DNA from: Exobasidium rhododendri
Taxonomy: Eukaryota; Basidiomycota; Exobasidiomycetes; Exobasidiales; Exobasidiaceae
Assembly (NCBI GenBank): GCA_026210745.1
Contig: CP110631.1
Span: 3,038,001 to 3,102,000, forward strand
DNA length: 64,000 nt
Reading direction: 5' to 3'
The notes beneath the pieces are model-generated. The model was not told where the DNA came from. It saw only the letters and a list, made by a program, of their open reading frames with translations, and searched no databases. The stretch's first letter is position 1, and the number at the start of each line of letters is the position of its first letter. Both the position numbers and the translations under genes were made by a program. Shown here in pieces: positions 54,758 through 64,000 of this stretch.

Positions 54758-57152
54758 GGTGTTGTTGTTGTCGTTGCTGTGGCTGTTGCTGTTGTCGTTG
54801 CTGTGGCTGTTGCTGTTGTTGTTGTTGTTGTTGCAGTGGCTGTTGCTGTGGCTGTGGCTGTGGTTGTTGTTGTGGCTGTGGCTGTGGCTGTGGCTGTGGA
54901 TGAGACAGATGCGGAGGCAGTGATTGGAGGTGTTGCTGTTGTTGCTGCTGCTGCGGCTGGAAGACGTTTCCCTGCTGCGACTGCGATCTTCCGCTTCCCC
55001 CAAACAGATGCCAGGGTACAGCTTCACTGAAGATCAAACCCAGCAATCGCCTCGTCGTGGAGCCGGTCGGACTAGGTGCAGGAACAATCACTATTCCTGC
55101 ATTTGGAGTGCAATTCTCTCCTTGCAATGAGATGAATGCACAGCTTTTCTTGTTATCGATCATCCTCGCTAGCATCATGTACATGGTTTCGTTGCTTTGC
55201 TGAGGAGCTGGTGCATTGCCTTGCTGTTTCATTGTTGGTATGTTGAGCGGTTGAAAGAGAATGCATGAAGTACTATTCTTGGCAGCGTACGCTTGAAGGG
55301 AAGAGATGGTAATAGACTGTACTTCACTGATGTTGAGCTTTTGAGACCAGGGAAGCATCAACGTGTCTTTGGATGTGTTGGGAGCACAATGAGCGGCGAC
55401 AAAGGTAGCTAGCTGGTTGCGAGTATTGTTAGGCAGTGCCACGGACCACACGATTGCTCCATTCCAGAAAGGTTGGCCATTCCCAGGCTTCTTCTGCTGA
55501 CTTGTTGATACTCCTGCAGCGGTATTGTGTGCCATCGGAACATCGGCAATTACGGCAGCGTTGTCATCGGCAGATGACATCGACGTTGACTGCTGCTGTT
55601 GCATTTGTTGCAAGTGTTGCTGTTGTTGCTGCATTTGTTGTTGCTGCTGTTGGTGCATGAGCTGCTTCTGCTTCTCCAACATCGTCTGTTGCATACCACT
55701 CGGTCCTCCTAGATGTAGACCTTTCTCGTTAGCATCTTTGTCGATCGCGATCAGATTCGTGAGCGCATTACTCAAGTTCGGGACTGAACCGCCGGAGGAA
55801 AGGACGGCCGCTTGCGCTTTCAACGCCATCTGTTGAGCAATCAGTTGGTCTCTGAATTGCTCCAGGAGTCGATTTCGAGCTGGGGTCTCGTAATCGGGCG
55901 CCTTCGTCTGCTGCTGACGAGCTGCAATAGCAAGGTTACGCATCATCATCTGTTGTTGTTGCTGTAGGAACAGGATTTTATTCACTGAGACCTTGTCAAC
56001 TTCACTGCGACCTGCTACTCCGTTGTTTGATGCAGTGGAAGTGATAGTAGTAGGATTTGTAGCCACCACTGGCTCGATTTCGCCTGCTGATTTTGCAACA
56101 TCACCTTCTCTCGCCATGTTCTTCTGGGGTCTGATACTGTTGGACGACTTTCTGCCTCTCTTTTTGCTCGATACAGCTCCACTCAGACTAAGAGCTTTCG
56201 CCGCTGCAGCTGATACTTCATTAAGACCCGAAAGCAAGAGTCCCTGCACGTTGCCTGATTTCTTGTAGGTCCCACCTAAGACACTGGGTGCATCAGTGAT
56301 GGTGGGATGTGTCGACGGCATCTCATCAAGGATAGACTTATGAATTTTCTCACACTCCGGCGTGAGACTTGAAGAGGAGGAGTTGGGCAGAGAAGGAAGA
56401 ACATGCGTAGATGGCCAGACGCCCATCTTGCCCAATTCTTGAGCTGCCTTGAGCCATCCCCAATCATCATGAATCGATTCAAGATTAGAGTGAGGGAAAG
56501 ATGTATTGTTCAGGTCTAGAGGCGGAGTATCTGGCAAAAGGTGAAGCAGATATCGAGCCATCGGTACGATGCTGGGACTTGCAGCTCGCGTAAAGATCTG
56601 AAAGCAGAGCTCCCGTTCAGTATGACCAACAAAATTCCTTCAACTTGGCCTGCAAGCTTTCTTTCGTTCTTTCTTTCTTACCTCGATTGCCGCGATCAAA
56701 CCGTCCGCTAGACAGCCCAGATACGCCCCAGGCTTGTCATCATCGATTTTGACCGAGTTAGTGTCCACCATCAGATCGTTCAGAGAGTCTTGCAGTGATT
56801 CGCAATGCGGCTCTTTGATATCGATAACGAGGTTGAACAACATCGAAGAGGTTGCATTATGTAACGATGATTCTCGCCGTGGCTGCTGCGAGTGCGCAGT
56901 TGATGCTTGAAATGGCGTCAATGATAGTTTAGAAGAGGTGGATAGGAAGCGGTGCAAGTCTGTTCCGCCCTCCGCTGTCGAACTTCGAGCCGTACTTGGC
57001 AAAGAGCCATAGCGTATGTGAGCGACCTGGATGGTGCTTTTGCTTGGGGCGTACAAACTTTCTACTCGTCTGATGAAAGCATCTGGAAGGGTTGAGGAGC
57101 GAGCGTCTGCCATGGGATGATAGAGGAAGATCACTTGCACCTCAGAAGTCAT
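54159..57152 (-). CDS. MED25-like protein (VWA domain, polyglutamine, SPOC/ACID-like domain)
   Basis: Probable Mediator-associated protein. Exons 57152-56682 and 56597-54159 total 2910 nt, 969 residues. The N-terminus (EVQVIFLYHPMADARSSTLP, ESLYAPSKSTIQVAHIRYGS, YLGCLADGLIAAIE, then IFTRAASPS and RYLLHLLPDTPPLD) follows the von Willebrand A plan of Med25. Mid-protein is a Gln-rich coil with TYKKSGNVQGLLLSG. A second globular part (PFWNGAIVWSVALPNNTR, LMLPWSQKLNISEVQSI, YMMLARMIDNKKSCAFISLQ, LLGLIFSEAVPWHLF) resembles the SPOC/ACID fold. After it comes a Gln/Pro/His tract with a pure CAA run (54705-54758 on the plus strand as TTG), then Gln/Ser/Ala sequence. Med25 is rarely described in fungi, so the call is by domain order. 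Confidence 0.66.
54705..54758. repeat. Pure TTG/CAA trinucleotide repeat encoding polyglutamine
   Basis: Eighteen TTG units on the plus strand, CAA on the coding strand, inside the MED25-like gene. Impure CAA/CAG/CCA repeats continue to about 54960. Length polymorphism is likely. Confidence 0.9.
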
Positions 57153-57370
57153 CTTCCTACTTCTATCATAAAGAGCGAAGGAGAAGGCGAAGTCTGTAAC
57201 GCCCGCCTAGAAGCGTTGGCCTCCTGCTCTATTCTGTGTAGGATGAGATGCTATCTACTACACGACGTAGAGTATCTTCCACCTGCCTTGTGTTTCTCCC
57301 CTTCTCTTTCTCTTACCACGCCAAAATGTGAAGTGGAAAAGCTAGTTAGACTTTGGAAGGTGAAACCTGT

Positions 57371-57794
57371 AGAAGTCCTCCTGGCCTGTGCACGTATTCC
57401 GGAGAAGACACGTGGCTGTTGGCCCATCCGGTGTTTGGAAATGTATTGGCCCTTGGTCTTACGATGACGGCATCACCAGCGAGCGCACTGCCGCCTTTCT
57501 ATGATTTGGAATTCATCAAAGCAGGTATTCTTCGCATCTTGCATTCCAAGTTTTTTAATAGTCCTTGCTTTGACTTTTGCCTCTCGTTGTCACGCTCTGT
57601 CTCTCTTGCTTCTTTACCATCCATACTTTGCGACTGCTTTGCAAGTGGGAGTGGATCGGTCCAGAGACGCTGCACAATTTCAGTTCGCCCAATCGATACG
57701 ACGCACAGCTCGGATTTCGCCATCCGCTTTGTTTCCCATTGAAGGACGCGCCCCCACTTCAGCGATCGTCCTTGTCCTTACAAGCAGGACGTAA
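57371..57794 (+). other. Coding-like stretch upstream of the next gene, unresolved
   Basis: After TGTAG at 57366-57370 a plus-strand frame reads CTYSGEDTWLLAHPVFG and NVLALGLTMTASPASALPPF up to a possible donor (GTATTC) near 57525. A possible acceptor (TTTGCAAG, ending 57645) leads to VGVDRSRDAAQFQFAQS and a stop at 57792. The amino acid composition looks protein-like, but I find no start codon in phase and the donor is weak. A CACGTG motif like those in other promoters lies inside it. It could be a small gene, a lost piece of one, or the leader of the following gene. Confidence 0.25.
57409..57414. promoter_or_regulatory. CACGTG E-box palindrome
   Basis: Lies 257 bp from the MED25-like start and 393 bp from the next plus-strand start. 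It overlaps the unresolved coding-like stretch, which weakens either reading. Confidence 0.3.
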
Positions 57795-57806
57795 CCGAGA
57801 TCAAAG

Positions 57807-60800
57807 ATGACTCACGCAATGGCAGCAGCTGGTGCTTTGGCAAGTGGAACATTCAACTCTCATCTGAGTCGGCCATATGCAGCAGGTGACTCCCGACTGC
57901 TGTCTAATTTGATCAAATCGGAAAAGCATTACATCACCAACTTGCATTCATCCGTCGCTTCTGCGCACGCTGCTAGTGCTGCTTTGTCTGCTTGGGGTAC
58001 CAGTGAAGCAGCTGATGTTGCTGACACAAGTTCAAGAATAGCCGACTTATTGGCGGCTTGTACTGACGTCCAGAATACCCATGTTGCAGCTATTGAAGGG
58101 TATCGAGCAGCTCTCAAAGATGTCGCTGATCGAGAGGCATCCATTCGGAATGTTGTTAGAGACCGCGACATCTTGGTCAGTCGCTTGATCAAGGCAAGCA
58201 ACAAGAGTGCAAGCACATCGAACAAAAAGTCACCGGAAGAACGCGCAGAGAAGGTGGCCATGGCGCAGAGAGAGCTGCAGGCCTGCGAAGAGGTTTTGAC
58301 ATCAGAAGAGGCAGCTCTAGTCGGCGTTAAGCGACGGACCTTTAAGGAAGCTTTGACCATGCGTATGAAGACGATGGGTGATGCAGGGGCAGCCATGGTG
58401 GACGCAGCACAGGAAGCCATTTTGCTGTTGGATGACTTTGATAGCACTGCACAGATGCCTCACAGTCCCATGTACGACGATCAAGAATTCGGAGGCAATG
58501 GACAACAAGAGTGGTACGCCTATCAGCAACACCCTAACTATGCAGAAGAGACACACGAAGAGAGATTGGTGGCTATGAACCCAAATTTTGAAAATTCGTC
58601 AGTCACTCCATCTCAATCTGCATCACAGGTGTATCAACCTCAGTATCAGCGAAATTCGGCTGCTTACAACGCTCCTTTTCGAGGCATAGGAGAAGCTGAA
58701 AGTGAACCTCAACGCTACTCGGGTCAACAAGAAGACTCGGATAGTGATGTAGAGGACTGGAGAAGATCTTTCGGTCAGGGCCAGGGTCAGGGTCAAGGTC
58801 AAGGAATGGTACAGCATCGAGGAGGCGGTGGAGCCTTGCCTGCGCCTCATCAGCTGTCTGCCAACGTTGGAACTCACAGATCTTTCATACCCATGGACAG
58901 TCATTCGACGCCTGCTCCTTTGCCTCCTGCAAAGGACAGCAGTGACAGGCGATCATCAGGTCGAGGGCAATCGGTGAAGAAGAAGATGAGTAAAGAGATT
59001 AGACCAGCGAGAAGTGAAAGAGAATTTGGTCCCCCTACATCAGTATCTATGCCACCTGTTCCGACTGCACCACGTCTTGTTACCGATGGCCCGGACATGG
59101 GACCGATTCCAAGCGCCCCTAAGCTTTACATGCCTGGTGCTTCTGGGCAACAAGATGGATCTTCGAGTGATGAAGAGGAAGACAATAGAGCATCCACTGT
59201 GAATCGAGGAGGATGGGGCAGTCGACCTCAGCACGATGGTGCGAGCTCAGATGGGGAGGCAACTGCTAAGCAACCAACACGGCCGGAAGGTATAAAACGT
59301 GGGGGCTCTTTTTTTGGAAAGGTGGGAAGGCTGTTCAAGACTGACATGAAAGGCGAAAGCGTGACAGGTAAAGGTGAGAACAGCACTTCCCGCGGTCGAA
59401 AGGATAGCGTGAACAGTCGCTTTAGTGGTAGAGATAATTACCAAAAGGAGATTAGAAAGCAGTCCACGAAGGAATCGTCCACTCTGGGCAAAAGACAGAG
59501 TGTATTCAAGGCACCCTTTGCTCCAAGTAGACAAGATAGCAGCGATGAGGAGCCGATTGACGAAAGTAAGATGATTCGAGTGACAAATACGAAGAGGCCT
59601 ATCTGGCAAGGCGAAAAGGCCAGCTCTGACATCGGAACAAGCACTGCAGTCAAAGGAGAAGTCAAGCGACCGGGGTCATTAAAAAGAGCGCCTAGTGCTT
59701 CTGTTACGGCAGGACCTAAAAGCTGGAGGGCTTCACAGAGTGAGGATTTGGTAAAGAGCGGACGATATACAGGAGCAAGTGAAATACCTCCCATGACCCT
59801 ACCTTCGACGGACTTGACCAGATCGACGAGTACAGCGACGACTGTCGTAAAGAAGAAAAAGAAATCTAGTCGGGCACCTTCTCTCGATGGAGGCAGTGAG
59901 ATAGGAACACAGTCTACTCGAATGAAAGTGAGTGCACCGCCCATGAAACACACTGCGCAACCGACTTCAGTTGTCGTACCTGGAGATGCCTCTGTCGGAA
60001 TGAGACGAAGCGACAGTCTCAATTACGGAACGTCAAAATCTACTAGCAACGGCAAATTAGCAAAAAAGTCTTCGAAACGAATGAGTGCAATGTCTACTCA
60101 GAATGTCCACAGCAATCCATCTGCACATCAAGGCGCGATGACTGCTTCCGACGGTCAAGGCAAGTTCACGACGAATTCTTGGGTTGCCAAGAGTAATTAC
60201 ACCGGTGATGAAGGTAGCTCCTCCTTGAGCAAGGCAAGCAAGGTGGTGCCTACTGCTGCTGCTGCTGCTGCTCACACGGCGGCTCCCATAAAGCCTACGA
60301 AATTGAAGCAGTCACACACGGCAAACGCAACAAAGCCAATCGAGCCGAAACACGTCCCTCAACCTTCGGCCAGTATGAGTCCTCCTATGAAGCCAGCCTT
60401 GAAAGTACCCGGAACCAGTGATCTGGCACGATCCAACAGCGGCTCCTCCAGTATGATAATTCCTTCTCTTCCTCCACCCATGGCTGCGCCCCCTTCCATT
60501 ACTTCGATGAAGAAGATGCAGCAGGAAAGCAGGAGTAGCCCGCAGCAGAAGTATCAAGGAAGCAATGAGAGTCCCCAACTTCCTTTACTCAAGCTCACCG
60601 ACACTAGTGTCCAACCAGCGCCCGACTCTGTCTTGAGCATTGAAGAAGATAAACGATTTGATGGAACTGGTGGAATAGGGTACATCCATAATCAAGAGGA
60701 CGACGCTGCTTCAGCTTCAGCTGTACGAGCTCTTAAAGAAGATCGACCAAGCGTGTTGTTGCCCAAGATTGAAATGCCTGCGTCTGAACCGTTCAAGGTG

Positions 60801-61877
60801 GATTACGACTCCAAGCAGGGCGAACCAACTACGCCGGTGCAAGAAAACAGCGGAGCAGAATTAATGACCCCGGGCGAGCACTCTGCTTATCAGACATTCA
60901 TGGATCAAGGTGATAATGTATCGCCAGACAGAAAACAAGGTGATCAACCTTCGGGCGTTACTCGATTCACCGATCGAATTGCGGCAGTAGGAAGAGGAGT
61001 GATTAGTAGTCTAGGCGGTCAACAAGCAGCACCCTCCTCACCGAAGCCGGCGGTGACCACTGCTACACCCAGTGCACCCAGTGCACCCATTGCACCTAGT
61101 GCACCCATTGCACCCAGTGCAAGGGGCAAATTGAGTAGAACATACTCTGATCAACAAGTGAACTTAAGCAGTGACAGTGGCAGTGAAGAAGGGGAGAGGC
61201 AGGACCTCACGACGGCTCCAAAGGTGGTTCCACCTGTCAATCCCTCTATTGCCGCCTTAGCTTCAAGTAATGGAAATCATGCTACCAACGTCGCCACTTC
61301 GCGTACCAGTGAGGTATCCTCCTTTGAGGATGGAAGTGCAATCGGCAGAAGAAAGAGTGTCCGTATGGCACCGGATGTCAAGTTGCCACCGGAAACCCCA
61401 ACGATTGACAGCCCCGCACAGCGGGAAGCTACCTCGTACGATTTCACTACACCTGGATCCGCCTTGAGTAGTCGAATTGCTCCTCCACCACAGGCACCTC
61501 CGCGCATCAATGCTCAACAAGATAGGCCGGTCGAGCTTGCAGGTCACCCCCGTGAGATTCAAGGCTGGTCTGTTCGTAGCACTCCCATGGACGACAGCAG
61601 TGACGAAGACGACCGAGATGAGTACCAACAGGCTCGCAAGTCGTTCAGTGACGTTTCAAAAAGTTGGGGTAAGTCGTCCAAGCCAAAGAAGGCCAAGTCA
61701 ACTACTGCCAATGCCGACGGGGGATCTGTCAAAGCAGGACGGAGCACGTCGTCGGTGACGGGAGGCAGTATCAAGAAGAAGAAAAAGAAACCTTCGTCCA
61801 ACTCTGGTTACAATCCTGCCATTCCACTGCCTGCTGGAATGGAAGTTGTTGGACGAAGCGCAAGCTATCGACGATGA
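57807..61877 (+). CDS. Large low-complexity protein with BAR/IMD-like helical N-terminus
   Basis: Single exon, 1356 residues. Residues about 25-215 form a helical domain: SRLLSNLIKSEKHYITNLHS, a long Ala-rich helix, TDVQNTHVAAIEGYRAALKD, then MAQRELQACEEVLTSEEAAL and MKTMGDAGAAMVDAAQEAIL. This three-helix pattern is like BAR/IMD membrane-binding modules seen in fungal eisosome or endocytic proteins. The rest is disordered: GQGQGQGQGQ, many Ser-Asp-Glu phosphosite-like clusters (DSSDEEP, GSSSDEEEDN, DSSDEDDRDE), basic runs (VKKKKKSS, IKKKKKKPS), proline segments of SH3-ligand type (PPPQAPPRINAQ) and an Ala/Pro tandem repeat near residue 1090. It ends GMEVVGRSASYRR. No enzyme domain. A cortex or endocytosis scaffold is an inference. 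Confidence 0.68.
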   Translation: MTHAMAAAGALASGTFNSHLSRPYAAGDSRLLSNLIKSEKHYITNLHSSVASAHAASAALSAWGTSEAADVADTSSRIADLLAACTDVQNTHVAAIEGYRAALKDVADREASIRNVVRDRDILVSRLIKASNKSASTSNKKSPEERAEKVAMAQRELQACEEVLTSEEAALVGVKRRTFKEALTMRMKTMGDAGAAMVDAAQEAILLLDDFDSTAQMPHSPMYDDQEFGGNGQQEWYAYQQHPNYAEETHEERLVAMNPNFENSSVTPSQSASQVYQPQYQRNSAAYNAPFRGIGEAESEPQRYSGQQEDSDSDVEDWRRSFGQGQGQGQGQGMVQHRGGGGALPAPHQLSANVGTHRSFIPMDSHSTPAPLPPAKDSSDRRSSGRGQSVKKKMSKEIRPARSEREFGPPTSVSMPPVPTAPRLVTDGPDMGPIPSAPKLYMPGASGQQDGSSSDEEEDNRASTVNRGGWGSRPQHDGASSDGEATAKQPTRPEGIKRGGSFFGKVGRLFKTDMKGESVTGKGENSTSRGRKDSVNSRFSGRDNYQKEIRKQSTKESSTLGKRQSVFKAPFAPSRQDSSDEEPIDESKMIRVTNTKRPIWQGEKASSDIGTSTAVKGEVKRPGSLKRAPSASVTAGPKSWRASQSEDLVKSGRYTGASEIPPMTLPSTDLTRSTSTATTVVKKKKKSSRAPSLDGGSEIGTQSTRMKVSAPPMKHTAQPTSVVVPGDASVGMRRSDSLNYGTSKSTSNGKLAKKSSKRMSAMSTQNVHSNPSAHQGAMTASDGQGKFTTNSWVAKSNYTGDEGSSSLSKASKVVPTAAAAAAHTAAPIKPTKLKQSHTANATKPIEPKHVPQPSASMSPPMKPALKVPGTSDLARSNSGSSSMIIPSLPPPMAAPPSITSMKKMQQESRSSPQQKYQGSNESPQLPLLKLTDTSVQPAPDSVLSIEEDKRFDGTGGIGYIHNQEDDAASASAVRALKEDRPSVLLPKIEMPASEPFKVDYDSKQGEPTTPVQENSGAELMTPGEHSAYQTFMDQGDNVSPDRKQGDQPSGVTRFTDRIAAVGRGVISSLGGQQAAPSSPKPAVTTATPSAPSAPIAPSAPIAPSARGKLSRTYSDQQVNLSSDSGSEEGERQDLTTAPKVVPPVNPSIAALASSNGNHATNVATSRTSEVSSFEDGSAIGRRKSVRMAPDVKLPPETPTIDSPAQREATSYDFTTPGSALSSRIAPPPQAPPRINAQQDRPVELAGHPREIQGWSVRSTPMDDSSDEDDRDEYQQARKSFSDVSKSWGKSSKPKKAKSTTANADGGSVKAGRSTSSVTGGSIKKKKKKPSSNSGYNPAIPLPAGMEVVGRSASYRR
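61070..61122 (+). repeat. In-frame tandem repeat encoding Ala-Pro-Ser/Ile
   Basis: Five or so copies of a degenerate 9-12 bp unit around GTGCACCC within the 1356-residue gene, translating as PSAPSAPIAPSAPIAPSA. Confidence 0.85.
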
Positions 61878-62531
61878 CCGGAAGAAATAATTACATGACT
61901 CCTCAAAAGAAAGATTTCTCACATCAAATTTACCACTCCTCCTCTCCATCCTCCCTATCCTCAAGAAGACTCGCTCCTTTCCCCTTGGAATCGTTTGCTA
62001 CCCCTCCCCTCCTCGCTCTCCCTCTCTTCCTTGCTCCTTTTTACTCTTTTACTTCTTTTAATACCATTTCCATCATTTTTATGTCATAATCGTGATGTTT
62101 CGAAAGTCTGTCGTGTGATTACTCTAGAAGGTTGCCTCCAAGGGGGAGAGGGAACAGAGGATGCTCGGATTGGCATGAGAAAGACACGTAAAGATAAGAG
62201 TAAGAGGCTGCTGTGAGAAGCGGGGGGGGGCCTACAACTCCACTTGATCACAAGGGTCGAGGAGAAATCGCTGGTCATGAAAGAAAACTTCAAGAGAGGG
62301 AGCTTCGGATCACATCGAGGTAGACAGCAGGCTTGTATAGCAGTCTATAGTGCGTATAGTATACACAGCTTCTCTGCCTTGCACGTACTTCATGCCTGCG
62401 GTCCAAAGATCTGCGCTGGGCTTCCGGATTCTCTTCTGAGCTTTCTTTTGCCGATTCATCAGAATATGAGCGTCATTCTGATGAGGATGCTAGTCGCCAG
62501 TCCACAAGCCTTGGTCAGCTCCCGTGACATT
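61878..62531. other. Convergent intergenic region
   Basis: A 654 bp gap containing T/C-rich 3-prime flank of the preceding gene and a run of nine G at 62222-62230. No gene was supported. Confidence 0.45.
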
Positions 62532-63256
62532 TTATATTGCTAAAGCAGTACGAGTGGCGATGCGAGCCACTACTTGCTTGGGTATGTGATACGCTGCGGA
62601 GCCAACTATACGGGTCGACTCTACCACAGCTCCGTCGACAGCCTTCCTGAGCGCCTTATCAGCTCTCCAATCCTGTACCTCCATCCTTACTCCTGCCGCT
62701 CTTCTAGCCAGATCTAGTGGGCCCATAGTGGCGTGACCTACTATCGTAGCGGGGACCCCGGCAACATGATTGCCTGCGGCTTTCCAATGACTAGCTGCGG
62801 AATTTTGTTGTAGCTGACTGCTGAACAAGGCTCTTTTGGTGGCACCCCTATGTGCCAAGCACGACTTCCTTTGCCCTTTTCGGCTGATTGTGCTCGACTG
62901 ACACGATCATCACGGTGAAATGGAGATGAATAGGCTAAAGAAGCGCTTTTTCTTTCCCCGAATTCTACCGACTCTGGTGTGTTTGAGGCAAGAGAGGAGC
63001 ATTGTTTGATCAGGACCAGCGCAACTAGTACCAAGACGAAAGCGACGAGCACCAGGGAGGTGTGACGGAGAGGGAGAAGGAGAAGTGGAAGGCTACATAC
63101 TGGCCTGAATAGTTTTTCAACCCTGACTGCAATGTTTCTATACGTGGGCGAGACGGAGCTTGCACGAAAATGGAAGCATGAGAATTGGTGCAGGGCTGAG
63201 GCGACGTTCGCTTGGCCTTTCAGGCAAGTGACCTTAGAGGAGATCAGCACTTTCAT
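62532..63256 (-). CDS. Unresolved gene with a membrane segment, exon borders tentative
   Basis: Two minus-strand frames look coding. The upstream one (from an ATG at 63256) contains PLLLLPLRHTSLVLVAFVLV and continues LVALVLIKQ, a strong transmembrane helix, then polar SNTPESVEFGERKS. The downstream one (to 62532) reads HWKAAGNHVAGVPATIVGHA, MGPLDLARRAAGVRMEVQDW, RADKALRKAVDGAVVESTRI and ends VARIATRTALAI. A splice such as donor GTAGAA near 62971 to an acceptor CAG near 62895 would join them in phase, but the donor is weak. No family was recognised. The second part has the Ala/Gly/Val-rich amphipathic look of membrane-associated helices. The N-terminus is uncertain. Confidence 0.4.
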
Positions 63257-63703
63257 TCGTAAACCGAGCCGTGCAACGAGCCAATGGCCACAGGCCTTCA
63301 GCCGAGCAGCACTGCGCTTGTCTTTCGGCCCCACTCAGTGCAGAGCAATGTATCGAAAGAGCTTCACGTCATGATCCAGGATCGGTGCGACCCTCGACTG
63401 CGCAACACCACTAGGCTTCTCGAAGGGTGCAGGTGAAGGACATGCAAAGAGACTGGATACACCCGGTAAGGGACATGTCAAGTGAGGGAGAATAGTCCAA
63501 AAACACCGCTGCTCAAAAAAAATCTAGGTCTGATCGAAATTAGAGTGGTGCTGCTTTACAAGTGAAGGTATTGCGACGAGATGGTACCTATTTCTACATT
63601 GCCATTTTGCGTGTCAGAGCTCTCAGGCATTTGCGAGGGACACAAATTAAATAAAATGCTTTCTCTGCCCATTCAACCATAGCGAACGCAATATTGCACA
63701 TTT
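63257..63703. other. Intergenic region
   Basis: A 447 bp gap between two minus-strand genes. Nothing else was supported. Confidence 0.4.
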
Positions 63704-64000
63704 CTAGGTCAACACTTGAAAGTCTCGCAATGTCCCAACCTTTGCGTCCCGAGGAATACGTCCAAGATTGAGAGGAGGTAGTCCTCTTTGCTTCCTCCAC
63801 CAGTCTGTGCGTCGGAATATAGAGGCTGCAAGACAGCAGATAGAATCAGCGCCGCGCTCAGCAGAAAGATCACAAGGACCGCCAAGATCGACACTTACGA
63901 TTGAAGAGAAAGTAGTACTTTTGTGCGAATTCTTCTCCCACTTCCCACGATTCTGGATCCATTGTATCAGAGCCCCAGACGTGGAAGGGCGCACTTGTCG
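63704..64000 (-). CDS. C-terminal part of a gene cut by the window end, unrecognised
   Basis: Minus-strand exons 64000(+)-63899 and 63825-63704. The visible protein part reads TSAPFHVWGSDTMDPESWEV, then GEEFAQKYYFLFN, and after the 73 bp intron (GTAAGT donor, TTGCAG acceptor) PSIFRRTDWWRKQRGLPPL and RIPRDAKVGTLRDFQVLT. The frame is open to the window edge, so MDPESW need not be the start. Trp/Arg-rich and basic at the end, as in some mitochondrial proteins, but I do not recognise the family. Confidence 0.5.
   Translation of the reverse strand, partial: RQVRPSTSGALIQWIQNRGKWEKNSHKSTTFSSIVSVDLGGPCDLSAERGADSICCLAASIFRRTDWWRKQRGLPPLNLGRIPRDAKVGTLRDFQVLT

Noticed and set aside
54513-55030. Plus-strand poly-Leu and poly-Val frames and a minus-strand poly-Asn frame
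   Set aside because: All are other-frame readings of the CAA/TTG repeat inside the MED25-like gene.

Overview
The window reads as gene-dense nuclear DNA of a basidiomycete fungus. Introns are short (about 55-100 bp, one of 196 bp), with GTRNGT-type donors, CTAAY-like branch sites and YAG acceptors, and most genes have zero to two of them. Low intron number, intergenic gaps of 0.04-1.7 kb and the gene set (PAF1, GVP36-like BAR protein, NAB2, SFP1, ENT, FMC1) fit Ustilaginomycotina better than the intron-rich Agaricomycotina. That placement is an inference. I see no tRNA or rRNA gene, CRISPR array, transposon or virus-derived element.

Layout. 0-9 kb: kinesin-14, ubiquitin-eS31 fusion, a CUE/CCCH/Smr protein, SEC13. 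9-21 kb: PRP28, PAF1, a BAR protein, MAK21/NOC1, an ER-type membrane J-protein. 20.5-29.4 kb: a VPS9-phosphopantothenoylcysteine decarboxylase fusion, then a large F-box/leucine-rich-repeat protein with an unrecognised N-terminal part. 29.6-35 kb: FMC1, MMS2, a small mitochondrial-type protein, a small secreted basic protein, an unrecognised coiled-coil protein. 35-45 kb: a Ser/Asn-rich protein, SFP1-type zinc-finger factor and dynein intermediate chain, all minus strand. 45-57 kb: F-box-like protein, NAB2, an unrecognised 180-residue protein, COG8 with a long charged tail, an equilibrative nucleoside transporter, a MED25-like protein with polyglutamine. 57-64 kb: a 1356-residue low-complexity protein with a helical N-terminus, a poorly resolved minus-strand gene and a gene cut by the window end.

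Most genes are housekeeping and unrelated in pathway. Several touch gene expression (PAF1, MED25-like, SFP1, PRP28, NAB2, MAK21, eS31) and several touch membrane traffic or motors (SEC13, COG8, VPS9, kinesin, dynein), but nothing looks like an operon or a metabolic cluster. Strands alternate for much of the window, giving ten divergent promoter regions and short convergent gaps. Six of the ten divergent gaps hold a CACGTG palindrome, and I saw none elsewhere.

The most unusual object is the continuous frame at 20480-24478, which joins a Rab5-type exchange-factor domain to a coenzyme A biosynthesis enzyme. Exon structures were derived by eye from splice signals. In each resolved complete model the exon lengths sum to a multiple of three.
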